This document shows, piece by piece, positions 12,770 to 26,966 of a DNA stretch of 64,000 nt (position 1 is the stretch's first letter; each line of letters opens with the position of its first letter). The notes below the pieces were generated by a model. The model was not told the DNA's origin and searched no databases. It worked only from the letters and a program-made list of their open reading frames with translations. A program made the position numbers and the translations under genes. The stretch is from Trichinella spiralis (lineage: Eukaryota; Nematoda; Enoplea; Trichinellida; Trichinellidae): positions 7,371,012 to 7,435,011 of the forward strand of contig CM012955.1 in the NCBI GenBank assembly GCA_000181795.3, in the 5' to 3' direction.

Positions 12770-15700
12770 ATGAATCGAATTGTGAGAAAAATTTCCAATA
12801 CTCTTGGAGTGACCAATCAGCCGAGAAAGGATTCTTTCCTTGATCCCAGAAGTAAATATCCTTTTTTGTTTGGTTTTCTATTCGAAAAAAAATTCAATTC
12901 ATCTTCATTTGCAGGTGATTTTCTGGTCGACTCTTTAACAATGACACAAAAAATTCAAATCGGACTTGGAGAAAATGGTATTCATCATTTGCATAATATT
13001 TGTAAAACATTTGGCTTGTATTCATTTTCCCTTTCCCAGGTACAGTGCAACGGCTTTGTAGCATCATGGAAGAAGATGCCGTTGGTCCTAGTGAAAATTT
13101 GCCGCATCCAATCTTTTGCGAGATGCTCAAACTGTCAGATATTAAAGATGAAAATCGATTCAGTGCTGCCTGTTGGCGTGAATTATCACGATGGATAAAA
13201 TATGAAGAGATGGTAGAAACAGGAAGCAGTAGATGGTCAAAGCCGCATATCACTCTGCTAACTTTGCAAAATCTTCTTCAATTAAAAAACAGTCTCCGTT
13301 CGTGCGGAGAAATATTGCTGGACGTAAATGCCGACAGTTTTGCAGTATTAGCCGGTATGATTTTGTTGTTGCTGGATAAAGTGCAGTTTCTGAACATCTC
13401 ATTTCATCGTGTACAGACAAGATCACAGAAAGCTGGGGAAAGAGCGCCAGTTTATCGAGAGCAGAAATAAAGCAATGCAAAGAAATACTTATGGCACCAA
13501 AGTATCATTTGATCGGTAGCAAATTTGGTTCTGGAAAAGAAAGTATTGAATATTTTTTTTTCTTGCTCACATTCACTGGCCTGCAGCACCACGTTCGTTT
13601 AGGTAGCGGTAGTGGAAATGATTCGTTTTATAATCTGCTCGAGCCACTACATGAAGAAAGCATAGCCGCTATAGCGAAGGGTGATAAAACATACGGTACA
13701 AGGTCAGTTCATTTTAATTTGCTGAGAAAATTGCAAAAAGATACAGAAGGTGCATGCATACTAATTGGAAGTCCAGACTTTCTCACATATCCACTGGTTC
13801 AGTTTGTTCGACTGAAAACAGCTACAGTTATGAAAAACTTGTTCGAGGTAAGTAACTTTAATTCTAATTTTCAACTGAATACTTATTGATTTGTAAATGT
13901 TAATTAACATTTGATAATACATAAAGTAAAATAGTGTCGTTTAAAAATGAAATCATTTTACATTTTTGCATATGAACGTTTTTAAAAAGAATATTCATTT
14001 GAAATAATTTTATTTTAAACTTTTTACATTTTTGACTCAATAATTGTGTTATTTTATTTAATTGTACAATTTAATTTTGTTAAACTTTATCTTAGATTCC
14101 CATTCCAACAAGATTTCTATATATACTTTTGATTCCTAAAGATCACATGGCAAGAGATTCGGATACAATTGGGCGATGTATGGGAACATTGTTTGTCGAT
14201 GAAGTTTGTTTATTTTGCGCACGTTTATTAAAATTTTTCCAAATAAGCAATTTGATGTCTTACATATTAAAGACAAATTGAAGTTTATATCCAAAAAGTT
14301 GCATAACGTTGAAGAATCATCCGTTTTTTTTAATTAATTCTTCATCGTACAATATGCATTTTAAGGTCTTCAGTCATATATGCTACAAAGCAAAAGATAA
14401 TCTTCATTTATGCTATGGAATTGATGAATTTCTCAGTCAGTCTACTATTGTTCCGGCTGGAAGATTGAGCACCCAAAATCGTCTTGAGCCGCATGACAAT
14501 CTTTTGCCAGTAAATAATTATTTTCTCGATTGAAGAGATTTCGAAAAATAAAGATTAAGTAAATTAAGATTTGATAAAGCGTTCGCATTTATAGCAAAAA
14601 CGTTGCTTTGGCGGTCAGCCAACAGAATTGATACGATCCCTGAGTCAAACACCAGAAACTGAAGTGAAGCTTCACCGAACGGGAAAGTAAAATAATTTCT
14701 TTTTCTGCAAATAATAAAAATTTCAAATATCGTTGATTATTAAACTACTGCAGGCTTTTCGGTGGTCTAGTGGAAGATATAAAAACAAAAACTCCATGGT
14801 ATTGGAGTGATTTTCGTGATGCATTTCGTGGACGAATAACGCAAACAATTGCAGCAGCTATATTTTTATTTTTTGCTAATGTTTCCAAAATTATTACATT
14901 TGGAGGTGTTATGGATCATGTTTTGCACAAACAGATGGTAAATAATAGTAATAATAATGATAATCGAAACTGAAAATGTTATTTAAATTCAATTATTATA
15001 TTATGGAAAAATTAAAAGAATTAAACAATCCATTAGACAATATTTGTATAATACGTTTTAAATTTCTTATTTTTATGGCGCTATTGAAAACATACTCGCT
15101 GGTGGAGTATGTGGAGTAATATACGCACTATTTTCTGGTCAACCACTTTGCGTTCTATCAGCAACTGGACCTTGTTTAGTGTTTGAAGTAATTATGGATG
15201 TGCTATGCAGGTATGAAAAAAAAATGTTTTTTTTTCTTGAAAATTTAATGAATAATTAAAAATTTTTTAGAAAACAAGGTTTCGACTTTTTACTAATCCG
15301 ACTGTGGGTTGGTCTTTGGACAGGGTTCATGTTGATCATTTTTGTTGCTATTGATGCTTCCGCGTTTGTTGCTTTTATTACACGCTTCACCGAGGAAGCA
15401 TTTGCAACATTGATTTCACTTATATTTCTGGTCAAAGCAGTAGAAGAACTTATGGAAATTAGCTATGATACTCCTGTTGTAACATCAGTGCAGGTAAGTA
15501 GAGTATTTTCATGTCGACATTTCCAATTTTGCCAAATATAAATTTTATGATAAGAATTCCAATTGCACTATTTCCATTTACTTTATCTTTCATCTCTTCA
15601 AAAATGATGCTATGATTGAAAAATGATTAATTTGCATACTGTAGATAATTTTGTTCTACTTTTAGAATATTTTCACCAGTCCTTGCTATTGCAAATTTTA

Positions 15701-17525
15701 TTCCAATGACTCTGCTGCAACTTTGCACGAGCCTTATTTATTGCCTCCAAGCACATTGGCAAATTCATCGAGAGAAGGTAAATATTGCATGTAATTTTAT
15801 CGTCAGTACCGCACTACTCGTTGTTGTTTAGCTTGTCTTTTCGATGGCGGCGTCATTGAAGGCATGCAATGCTTCTACAAGCCGGATGTATTCATGTTCT
15901 CTATTATTTTATTTTTTGCTACTTTTTTCATTGCTTTTGGATTGAAATTATTTCGTCATTCCAGTTTCTTTTCAAGCAAGGTAATAAATAATCAGTGAAA
16001 TGAAAATGTGTTTTGATGCATTTTTGTCAATAGTTTAGGTACGGCATGTTGTTGCAGATTTCAACGTCACGATTGCAATTTTATTAATGACAGCTGCAAA
16101 ATGGGCAGTAGGAACGGACGTTCCGTGTCTTGAAGTACCGGACAAATTGAACGTAAGAATTAATTTCATATAAATTGAAATTCAACGGTAAATTTTACTA
16201 GTAGATTTTTATTAAAATAGCATATTTATGATTTTTTGGTTAAACAATAAATTGTAATATTGGAGATTTCAATTGAAAATATATCATCCAACTGATGACA
16301 CTGCGCTACAGATTCTTAAGTATTGTAGCCAACTAGAGAACGTGACTGGATTTTAAATCCGTTGGACGTGAAACCATGGTGGATGGCGCTTGCTTGCTTT
16401 CTTCCTGCTTGTTTTTTCAGCATCTTGATTTTGATGGATCAAAACATTACCTCAGTTATCATCAATCGGCCAGAAAATAAACTTAAAGTTACAAATTATT
16501 GAATTTTGAAATTTTTCGATTAAGACGACGTTTTCATAATTTTTCAGAAAGGTTATGGCTATCACCTTGACTTGGCTGTTATAGCGGTGTTGATGGTCGT
16601 CTGCTCAATATTTGGAATACCGTTTTATGTAGCGGCAACGGTTATATCCCTGATGCATGTTGAAAGTTTGAGAATAATGTCTGAAACAACTGCACCTGGC
16701 GATGCACCTCAGTTTCTTGGTTTAAAGTAGAACAGTTTAATTTTACAATTTTATCTTATGCATCGCAATTTTTTGCAGTTTGTGTACTTTTTTGAATTCT
16801 TTCAGAGAACAACGATTCACAGCGTTGGTTGCCCACTTGTTGATTGGACTATCAGTATTTTTAACCCCCTTTATGAAGGTAGGATTTATGAATAATATGA
16901 TAATAATTTCACTGAGAGTAATTTTATCAGCTTATTCCCATGCCAGTATTATTGGGTGTGTTTCTCTACATGGGAATTGTTTCACTATCTGGACAGCAGG
17001 TAACTTTTAGCATTTTTTAAATTAATATATTTGCCAAAGGTTGATTTTGTATTCTGTTTTCGTTTGGACAACGAATCTTAATCTTGTTCATGCCGAAAAA
17101 GCATCAGCCAGATTATACGTGGCTTCGACAAGTGCAACTGAAACGAGTGAACTTATTTACAATAATTCAAATAATCTGTTTTCTGGCTCTCGCGGTTGTC
17201 GAAGAAATTAAAGTTATTTCAATGGCATTTCCACTGATGGTAATGATGTTTTGAATTTTAACGTCGAGATTCGATTTAAAATATGCAAAAATTGAACAAT
17301 TTTCAGCTGCTTTTCATGGTAGCAATTAGAAAAGTGTTGCTGGAGAAAATTTTCACCAGTAGAGAGTTGATGGCGTTGGATGATTTATTACCGCCTTGGA
17401 AAGAGCTAATTCGCCCTAAACCGTTGCCAAAGGATGCGCATTTTGATTCGAATACGAAATTTACTGAACAAGAGCTGCAACTGTTGGATGAAAGTGCAAA
17501 TGACCGATTACGTGAAGAATCATGA
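12770..17525 (+). CDS. Sodium-coupled bicarbonate transporter (SLC4, NBC/NDCBE type)
   Basis: Nineteen exons add up to about 1008 residues, close to human NBC proteins. The N-terminal cytosolic domain shows RWIKYEE and RWSKPH, typical of sodium-coupled SLC4 members, plus a band-3-like segment with TRFLYILLIP, DSDTIGRCMGTLFVDE and GIDEFLSQ. The membrane domain follows: KLFGGLVEDIK, ITFGG, SGQPLCVLSATGP, DASAFVAFITRFTEEAFA, PTRERDW, MDQNITSVIINR, GYGYHLD and MPKKHQPD. An extracellular loop before CLFDGG has cysteines and candidate N-glycosylation sites. It should move bicarbonate with sodium across the plasma membrane to control pH. Exons: 12770-12851, 12915-12977, 13040-13354, 13417-13847, 14096-14203, 14366-14509, 14595-14686, 14754-14937, 15077-15210, 15271-15493, 15666-15777, 15832-15980, 16039-16152, 16329-16487, 16548-16726, 16806-16878, 16931-16999, 17063-17239, 17307-17525. 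The acceptors before the exons at 15077 and 17063 are not AG. C. elegans abts-1 is the likely counterpart. Confidence 0.95.
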
Positions 17526-20500
17526 CGGTGAAAAAATGATAAAAAAATTAGTAATATAATTTCGCATGTATTATCAATATTATTGTTCAGTTTTGCATAC
17601 TTTTACATGTACACCCACCTACCCACAGAAACACATTTGTTTCACATTCTATTGAACTACATGCAAAACTTGTATCTGCAGATGCTTTTCAGATTTTAAA
17701 TTACTTTTATCGTCATTTAAATTTTAAAATTTTTCTAGTAGGTTTTTAAGGATGTTTTCTGGACATTCCTTTGAATAATTTGACAAAATTAAAGCAAAGT
17801 TTCATTCAAAAAAAAATATATATATGGCTGTTTGTTATTTAAATGTTCCAACTTTGACTTTACAAAAAAAATCACATATCGACTGAGTGGTTAAAAGTTG
17901 GTTAACTGACTTGCTTGTAATGATAATCCAGTTTTCTTCAAAGTTGCTTTAAAATAATTATTTGTATCATTATTTCAAGCTTTGTTAGTTGTGTATCAAA
18001 AAATAAATCACTGTTCGTATTAGATGAAAAAATTTGTGAATTTTCTATGAATTTTTTCAAGCGGAAAAATTCTGCTTTAATGAAGAACTTTAAACACAAT
18101 AAATTGACCATTGTAAGCATGCAATTCGACACTTGAACATTGATATTATTCTACACACGTCAATAACATTTTTCATCATTTACAAGTGAAATTGGTGTTT
18201 CCTTTTTGTTTGTAAAATTAATTTTAGAAAAATTACATATCATGATTATATGCAAACAAGATTATATAAAAAATGAAATTTACTGACAAACAATACAACC
18301 GTAATGTTATATTTATTTCATCGTGTGATTTATGAATCGTGAGTTATGAATGAGCATCATTTGCTAAAAATATTTGCAAATTTTAATTGTATAAAAAAGA
18401 AAGTAAACAGTAAAACATTTCGGTTGAAAAAAAATTAAATCATCATTTTTACAAAAATTCGACTAAATCTTCCCAACAGCTAACGGATATAAGCTTTGTG
18501 AGCAAGTTGATGAAAAATTACCATCCAGGTGATTGAAATTTTTCTCTTTTCAATAATTATTCGCAGACGCTTTCGTCCATCTGTGCTATTTTCAATAAAG
18601 CTGAACAAAAGTTACATTACACGAAACTTTTCAATGAATTTTTACTATAAAAAATTGTTGTACAAAATGTTGTGGGAAAATAAACAACTTCGCAAAGCAT
18701 ATTTTTTGCAATTTATGAATAATGTTGCCGTTTTATCAATTCCATTTATTGCGTTCAGTTATTCAAAATAGCTTCATTCTTATTTTTCTTTCGATCTTTG
18801 CCATATTTGTAATGTTCTCCGTTTGGCCTTCGTTGAAAAATTTGCATAAATTGATAAGCCTATCGATTAAAAATTAACACCGATTTGAAAATATCAATTT
18901 AAATAAAACTACTTGCTACGAATGCAGTTTTTTCTAAAAAAAAGCTGTTCACTAATTTCAACTTTTTTTATTTTATTCATTAGTCAGTATTTGGATATTT
19001 TTCTTCTCGTCAATGATATACAATTTAAATAAATGAACAAAATGAAATAAGAACAAAATTGATGATAAATGTTACAAGTATGAAAAGCACGATAATTAAT
19101 AAACGAATATACTGTTGACCTTTGATGATTGTGAAAATGAATTTACTGACTGACGTCGAATTTCACGATGATGCAAATACTTTGGATGTTTTCAACTTTT
19201 CATCTTTTCTCATGGCAATAATTTGCTGTTCTCGAAATTGTCCAATTAATTTGCATATTCATGATGATCATTCCAAATGGACATTTTATTCGTATGAGGA
19301 AGTATTGAATTTGAAAATTTTTATATTTTACCGATAATTTGTGAAATTGGTTTTCATCAAATGTTGTGAGTGGAATTGATATATATATATATTTTTAATA
19401 TATGTTGGTTAATAAATCTTCAATTCCACCAAACAGATTGGTACAAAAACAAAACGGCGTTGGCAGTTGAAATAAAAATGATGACAGCTGCGCAGATGCT
19501 TTTCAGTTTGATTTGTTATCAACGTTGCCATGACATGGCGGATCAACCTGTCTCTTGAAGAAATGGCTGTTGAAAAGCGGGCTTTGAATGTTGCTGCAAA
19601 TTAGCTGTCATTTTCCACCGTTGAAAAATAATACTAATTATAATGTGACGGGGAATATTTTTGTACGCGATGAATTTTCAAATTTATCAAAAATTAATAA
19701 TATTTCCACAATTTAATGTAAACAACTGGGTCAGCATTGTAAAAGTGAAAATTGATTTCACACTTTATGCAAACTTTTCACCGGACATGATCAATTTTCA
19801 CGCGTGTAAACTTTCATTTCTTTTCTTTATTTTTTCTTAAAAAATTCAACGGATGCTTATTAAACGAAAAACAGACAACAATAACAACAACAACAATTGC
19901 ACTGTTTATTCCATCATCGAGATCGAATCGATCGATCAAATATTCCATTGGAAAAAAATTGCAAACCAATGCACTGTATCGATTCCACAATTAACCGGCG
20001 AAATCTGATCTTACTGTAGCTTATCAATATTGTTAAACAGTAAATTGTATGTGCCGCCAAAATTAAACTCTTCTGCACTGTTGTTCAACTAGGGTCGCAT
20101 AAAAAAGCCAAAAAAATGAATCGTTTCACGTTTGAAATTCAAATTTGAAAACAAAAATTAATAATTCGTTATTGCTTCATTGTCAAAAGAAAACAAACGA
20201 CGTATATTTAATCAAATTTTATGCTTAAAATTCAAAAAGGAAATTATAATTTCCAATTCAGCCGAATCGAGTATAATTTTCAGTTTTGTAATTGAAAACC
20301 AATGCGGGGCGATGATGCTTTTCGTCGAGTAAATTTGAAATTTTTTTTCCACTTATGTGACATACTGTAACCCACATTTTTGAATATTAAACTATATGAG
20401 CATGTTAGTTCGTTTTCATTGTTGGACTGTGTGTGTGTGTGTGCGCGCGCGTGTGTGCTTTGGGGGAGTTTGGCGTCTTGAACTTGTATGCGGATGTTGA

Positions 20501-20919
20501 AACGCATCAGTGATTTCGATTATTGATTGCGATTTGATTCTTGATTATAAACAGGTTGGTTGTATTGAAGAATATTATTTGAATTTTGGCTTTAATATAT
20601 ATTTTTTATCCCTGAAATTGTTGTTCGAAAAGTTGTGAAACAGGGATCGAGGATAAATTAATAAATTGTGGACAAGAGCAACAGCATGTGTGATTTCAGT
20701 ATGAGATGATGATGATGGTGGTGCTTTGGGGAATTGCGGAAATAGCCGAATACACGAACTTCTTTCCGGATATTGTGTGTGTAGCAAGAAGTTGGTAGAT
20801 TGGCATGGTCAGGTGGGCGAGCCAAGTGGTCCAGTTGCTGACCTGTGTTGGTTCGTTCGTGTCTATTTATTATTATTATTATTATCATCATCATCAGCAG
20901 CAGCAGCAGCAATACAAGC
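17526..20919. other. Intergenic region, no supported gene
   Basis: AT-rich spacer between SLC4 and the mec-8-like gene. Frames such as 19122-19337 and 19370-19558 have no recognisable domains, signal peptide or good splice context. An alternating TG/CG purine-pyrimidine tract lies at about 20428-20457. A compound trinucleotide repeat (TTA, then TCA, then GCA units) lies at about 20866-20912. Confidence 0.5.
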
Positions 20920-21619
20920 ATTGTCCACATGAAGGTTGTTGTTGGTGACAGTGGACAAGTACGGTTGGGTCGGTCAGCAGGAAATTTTAGGTCGTCCGGT
21001 CGACCTGGGATGAATTATTTGGAAAATTGTCCCAACAAACCGGTACCTGGTGACAATCGATTGGTTGGTGTCGCTTTGGTCGCAACGTGCACAGCGCCGT
21101 ATATGGAGAGGGCACGGGTCGGGCACGTCGGATTCCAATTGGTCAGCTCTAGTGACAGACAATTGCAACCGCATGACAACGCCATTTTGCCCGGCGCGCA
21201 ATTTGTTTGGTTACTCTTGCCAACGCGTGACGACGCGCACAACTTCTTCACTCTTCCCAACCGATCAACATGTTCCACCGTTTGCCTGCCTGCCCGCTTT
21301 GCTCCAAAATATTTTCTCCACTTTATGCAAATTTATCCTTTTACTCTTGTCTTTTCACCTTTTATCCACTCTGAGATAAAAATACGCACCACCACCAACT
21401 TGGATCCCAACATTATTACTACATCATCTTTGTTTCTATTACGCATTTACTTCCACCTTCGCGTTTTTTTTTCTTGTCTTATTTTTTTTCTTCTTAATAC
21501 TTTCTTATCACATGTTTCAATATTCACAGAAATACAACACACTACCTGTACTGTATACATACACGCACGGATACACAAATCGATCATAACGAACACATTG
21601 CTGCAAAACATCGATCATT
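20920..21619 (+). promoter_or_regulatory. GC-richer block upstream of the mec-8-like gene (probable promoter/leader)
   Basis: About 20920-21300 is clearly less AT-rich than its surroundings and has several CpGs. It ends some 300 bases before the mec-8-like ATG. Frames are open on both strands here, up to 265 codons on the plus strand, but the translations show no domain and begin in low-complexity Ile/Ser runs. I read the openness as a by-product of base composition and the block as promoter and 5' leader. A coding exon is not excluded. Confidence 0.4.
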
Positions 21620-24600
21620 ATGAACGGCACTTTGTCTACTAGTCAAAGTATGGATTCGGTGAACATGTGCAACGATGATGAAGTAAGTGATTGTTGCTTA
21701 TTATTATCCTCCGTCTGCTTGTTCACTATTCGCTTGATTCATCTATTCACGGACACAATTTTATGCACGATTATTTTTCATATATTCACAAATGAGATGA
21801 TTGTATATTTTCCGTCATCAACAATTTCAACACTAATCTGTAATTTTATCCACTCTATGATTACTGTAAAAATTGATGCAGATACATGATAACGATGACC
21901 ATGATGACATTGCCTCGTTTTCTTTGTTCATTGTTAAGCTGCATTGTAGTCCAGGTAAAGAATTGGAACACGTCAGACAATGGAAATGAAATCCGGCATG
22001 CTTTTTTTTTCCACCAAAGAACAATTGTCTACAATTTACTGTCAATCATATTCATATAATACTACATTTAATACATTTAATAATAATAATCTACTTTTCA
22101 TTTGTTGTATAAAAGAATAGGGTGAAAAAAAAACAGAAAGATTTGATAGAAAAAATCGGTCATCTATCCACCTGTCTATGCTAATTGTTGTTTGCAATCT
22201 TTATGATAATTCTGACTGTCTGTTTCTTCTGGGGCAATTTGTTTGAAAAATATTCCAACTTGTTTATTTATTTATGCTCTTTTAACATACCTCCATTAAA
22301 TGGAAGATGGGTAGGCGTTCTTTTCCAAATAGTAAAGTTTTCAAAACTGTCAATTACGCAAAAATTGTGACGCAGCTTTTATGCAAAAAGCACAACCAGT
22401 CAGTAGTAGTAGTAGTATTCGCTTGTCTTTTTCACATTCCAGTTTATATCCTCCTCCTGTGAATTTAATATTAATTTTTGTTATTTTTTAAAAATACTTC
22501 AACAACCATATCCCACTACAATTTACTTGTTTACACAATTAGAATCTTGTTTACACATTTTTCAATGTTATGACTCTTATTGACAGACAGCTAAGTGAAA
22601 AAAAGCCAAATTGTCAGCTTAATAAACTAGTTTTTACCATTCAAGTCCAAACTCTTTATTTGTTCTCTTCCATCCGTTGCATTTCTATTATTCTATACAT
22701 GCTTGGTCACTACTTCATTGTTACGCCATTATTTTTATTCTTCAGACAATTTAATTTCAACCAATGACCTTTGCATAAAATAACAAAATATTCAAATTAC
22801 TTTCTTTGATGAATGTACACATTTTTTACCGATGGGAAGTTCATCTTTGGATATGATTGGATGAATTTGTCGTTCAATTTAAATATATTTTCCATACCAG
22901 CAGAATTATGTAAATTTTTTTTATATTTTGATGAATAGTAATATATAGTATTGTTGGTGTTTTTTTTTCAAGTTAATTATTTTCATTCAATTTAAGTTTT
23001 CCAGTGAATTATTACCGACGATGTTGATTGATGTTGTTGTTGCTTGCGGGTGTTGTTTTGATTTTTATCATGCTTTTGGTGCAAATTGACATGGGACGTT
23101 CAATTTTTCACGTTTAAATTTTTTATCAATCCAAATGGTGGTATATATGGATAATTTTTTTTCATATAATTTTTGATTTTTTTTATTTCTTGATGGAAAA
23201 TTGTTGTATTGAAAACGTGCTTTGCGTGGTCACGTTTTCTGTGATGTCAAAGTTGGAAAAATTTCCGTCTATAATCATCCTTGAGTAGGAGATTCGTTCA
23301 AGGAGAGAAAGTAATTGCGTGTTAATTTTTCGAAAACAGGCAACGGAAATGATTGAAATGTTAAATTTTATTGGGCTTTTTAATTTAATAATAATAATTT
23401 TCTATAAAGAGCAACGTTATGTGATGTAAAATGAGTTGGTAGAGAAATTGAAAAACAAATTTCAATTTTCCTATTATATTTGTGTGTGTGTGTATGAATG
23501 AAAACAAATTTCTAATAATAAATAATAATGGTGATAATGGAAAAGCATCGGACGGGTTGGAAATGTGGCAACAACGGAGCAAGCAGGTTTTGCTTATTCT
23601 TTTGTCCAAAATATGCACGACTGCATACGTATATCAGGTGTATGTAATATTTATGTGTAAAGTTGATGTCAGGGCAGATTTTTTAAAAACGACGTTGAAG
23701 TGAAGAGAAGTGGTCCATTTTGCATTGTCGCTTTGTGAAAATTAAACGCAAATTGACTTGCAATTGACAATTAGACCAAGGACAATTCCTACATATACTT
23801 GTCAGCACAGGTTGGTTGTATCAAGGTTGTTTATTGGGCGAAAATTTTTTCTTACTATAATACTTTTTGTTTGTTGTTCAATTTTAAAAATATTATTTAT
23901 TATTGTTGTTGTTGTTACTTTTATAATAATGAAATACATTAATGACAAGGTTAAGCAGAATTGGAAATGTTTCAATTTGTGCAATAAATTTTCAATATCA
24001 TTATTCTTCTTCTTCTTCTTTTATACGTTTCGAATTGAATACAACAACAGCTGCTAAATTTCACATTGAAACTTTTCTTCCAAGTTTTTGCGAAAACATG
24101 TGGACTTTTTCATGGTGTTTTTTTGCAATAAAAGAAAATTAAAAAATTTTTCAAAGTTACTTTGAAAAATATGTTTCAACCAAGTCAGTCATCTAGTTGG
24201 TCAGTTTGCTGTCTTTAATCTCTTTTTGATGAATAATTGCAATTATTTTTTCTTTTCATGTTGATGTTGATGTTGACGTGCAACTGTTTTTCTATAATGT
24301 GTTGGATATTTTTAATTGAAATATGAATTGTATTCTCTTTTTTTTTTAATTTCAAATTTTAACTACGTTGATGATGTACATCAGACAAATTATTTTCAAA
24401 ATTATTATTACACAATACTAATTCAAAAATTCTCTTTTCATCGATTCATAAATTTTTAATATTCGCAGTATAGGCTAGGTTGAATTTTTTTAAAAAAAAA
24501 TTAGTCCGTAAATCCATTAACCGGATTTGGGCGCGTTTCTACTGCAGGGTGTTGAATTAGATTTTTTTTGCTCGTACAGTAATATAAGCAAGAATGCAGG

Positions 24601-26966
24601 GAAATTTTCTGAAGCGGATTGAATTTTGAAAACCAGTTTCTTTTTGAAACTTTTCAACACAAAAACCTGCTCTTTTGCTCTCAAGGTCAAAAAATGAAAT
24701 GGCACTATTATTATTATTATTATAACTGATGCAATTGGTTGTTGTTGTTGTTGTTATTAAAAATATAAATAAGGATGAATTTAATAAAAATAAATAATTT
24801 TATTTATTAAAATTTATCATAATGTTGTAAATGTAACCGATTTGATAATAACTAAAAATATGATATCACTTTTTCTTATATTTACAAAACGTTCTCATCT
24901 ATCTTTACTTGTTTGTTATTTTTTTTCTTCCAACAATTTGATGTGTTGTTTGTTCCTAAAAATTTTTCTACTTCTGTTCATTTTTAATTGATATAAAAAA
25001 TTGATTTGCTCACAAACAAGACAATGAAAAAAATTACCATTTTCATTCTTAATGATCCACTTGCATTCTATTGTTGTTTGTCTGATATTCTGTAGGAAAG
25101 TTATGCATATTTTTATTGGCAATTTGCTCAATTTTCTGTGCTTGTCTCTTTCTACATTGAACATGCAAAAAAGGGGATCGATTTACTTTGATTACATTAT
25201 TGATATTCGAAATGTGAGATGCTGCTATATTTTTCCAAAATTGTCCACATTCATTGTGCAACAGGCTTTTCTAATTGAAAATGATCCTATTTGTGCAAGA
25301 GTTATTTTTGTTATTTCATATTTTTGTTGATGTTATTTTTTTTTTAATTTAGGTGAGAACATTGTTCGTCAGCGGTTTACCAATAGATGCAAAACCTCGA
25401 GAATTGTATTTATTATTTCGAGCTTATAAAGTAAATTTATTATTATTATTATTATTATTAGTGTTATTATGATGAAGAAATAATATTGATCCATTTTAGG
25501 GTTACGAAAGTTCACTGTTAAAAGTAACACAGAAGAATGGTAAAGCGACAACAGTAAGTAGTTTATGAGAATTTTTCTTTTTTATTTTTCCTTGTATATT
25601 TTTGATAATGTTGAATAATATTCAAATAATAATAATAATAATAATAATAATTTTTTCTTCTTCTTCTATAGCCAATCGGATTTGTAACGTTCAATTCAAG
25701 AGCAGCTGCTGAAGAAGCAAAACAGAGTCTTCAGGGTGTGAAATTCGACCCGGAACTTCCGCAACCAATTCGACTGGAATTTGCCCGCAGCAATACTAAG
25801 GTTTGCAAGCCTAAAGTGCAATCACCACCGGCAAGCGCGTATGCTCCATTTCTGCATCCGATCACTGGTCGTAAGTTGCTAGTTGCACTATCACTTGTCG
25901 AAAATAGGAACGAAAATGTTGTTGTTGCCTACCTTTTTTTATTTGTTGTTTATTTATTTATTTATTTATTATGCTTCATGCTATTGTCATTTTCTCTGTT
26001 GTTGTAAAATTGCACCGTATTGTGACACACATACCAGACACACGCTTATTTGTGTTGTTCATGTGTGCGTGTGTGACAAGTATGCTCTTGGACGTGTCCA
26101 ATGTGTTGTCCGGTGCTTGACCATTTTCAATGAATGGCGGCAATGTGTTTGCTTGTTGCTTGAGAATAGTTTGTCTGATTGGTTTGCGTCTATTTTAAGA
26201 TGAGTTGATGGCACCAATTTTGCACGGTCCCGGTGCGGATTTGTTCCATCCGGCGTTGGCATCTTACGCGGCTGAATTTGCACAGACTTTTCCACATCCT
26301 CTGCTTCAGAACACACTGCAGCACCCTGCATTACCAGTAAATTCGCAAAAACAACAATAATAATTATTATTATTCAATTTTATTCTTTTTTTTAAGCCGA
26401 TTCCCCATCAATTAGCAAGTCATTATCCAGCGGCAATGTTAGCAGCAGCTTCAGGCATGCCAGGAATGTTACCACCTGCCAGCTTGCCTCCAACATCTGT
26501 CAGTAGTATGTCTGCTGGACAACCGTCGACTACACTGTTTGTAGCCAATTTGGGCGCCAAAACGCAAGAACAAGAACTGTTGGAAGTGTTCAGCAACATC
26601 CCAGGCTTTATTCGTTTACGTATTCTCCACAAAAACGGGTTTCCTGTTGCTTTTGTTGAATACTCGGTAAATTGTCATTTTGAATAATTTTTTTTTAAAA
26701 ATAGTTTCGATGATTTTTATTCGACTTTTCAGGACGTGATCAATGCCAATCATGCGTTGAACGCGCTCCAGGGCTTTGTGCTGATGTCTTCGGATCGCGG
26801 TGGTATGCGTATCGAATTTGCCCGAAGTAAACCTGCTGAAGTAGGTGGTGGCTTTGGGCGCAAAAATTAAAAACTGCGCATAAATTTGAATATGCACAAA
26901 CCACCGTGTGTTGTGTTTCAGATTCGCACTGAAGAATATTTGAATGGAACCGCAACGCCAACTTGA
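21620..26966 (+). CDS. mec-8: MEC-8/couch potato/RBPMS-type RNA-binding protein, two RRMs
   Basis: Eight exons join in phase: 21620-21682, 25353-25430, 25500-25553, 25672-25870, 26200-26336, 26397-26666, 26733-26840 and 26922-26966, giving 317 residues, about the size of C. elegans MEC-8. RRM1 starts near residue 22 with RNP2-like LFVSGL and RNP1-like GFVTFNSR. An Ala/Pro/His-rich linker of ~100 residues follows. RRM2 has LFVANL and VAFVEYS and ends with [15 protein letters not shown]-8 in C. elegans is a nuclear alternative-splicing regulator acting in touch-neuron and muscle genes; vertebrate RBPMS and fly couch potato share this RRM type. The first intron is 3.67 kb, long for this window, and may hold regulatory elements. 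Two C-termini are possible: splicing at 26840 gives [14 protein letters not shown], while read-through gives VGGGFGRKN and stops at 26870. Confidence 0.95.

Noticed and set aside
13543-13586. A 44-base intron in the SLC4 gene after GSGKE
   Set aside because: Donor- and acceptor-like bases exist, but splicing would break the frame, while reading through keeps it, so I kept one exon 13417-13847.
20845-21642. 265-codon plus-strand frame upstream of the mec-8 homologue
   Set aside because: It starts in a microsatellite-encoded Ile/Ser run, has no domain, and the opposite strand is equally open. Promoter or leader is likelier.
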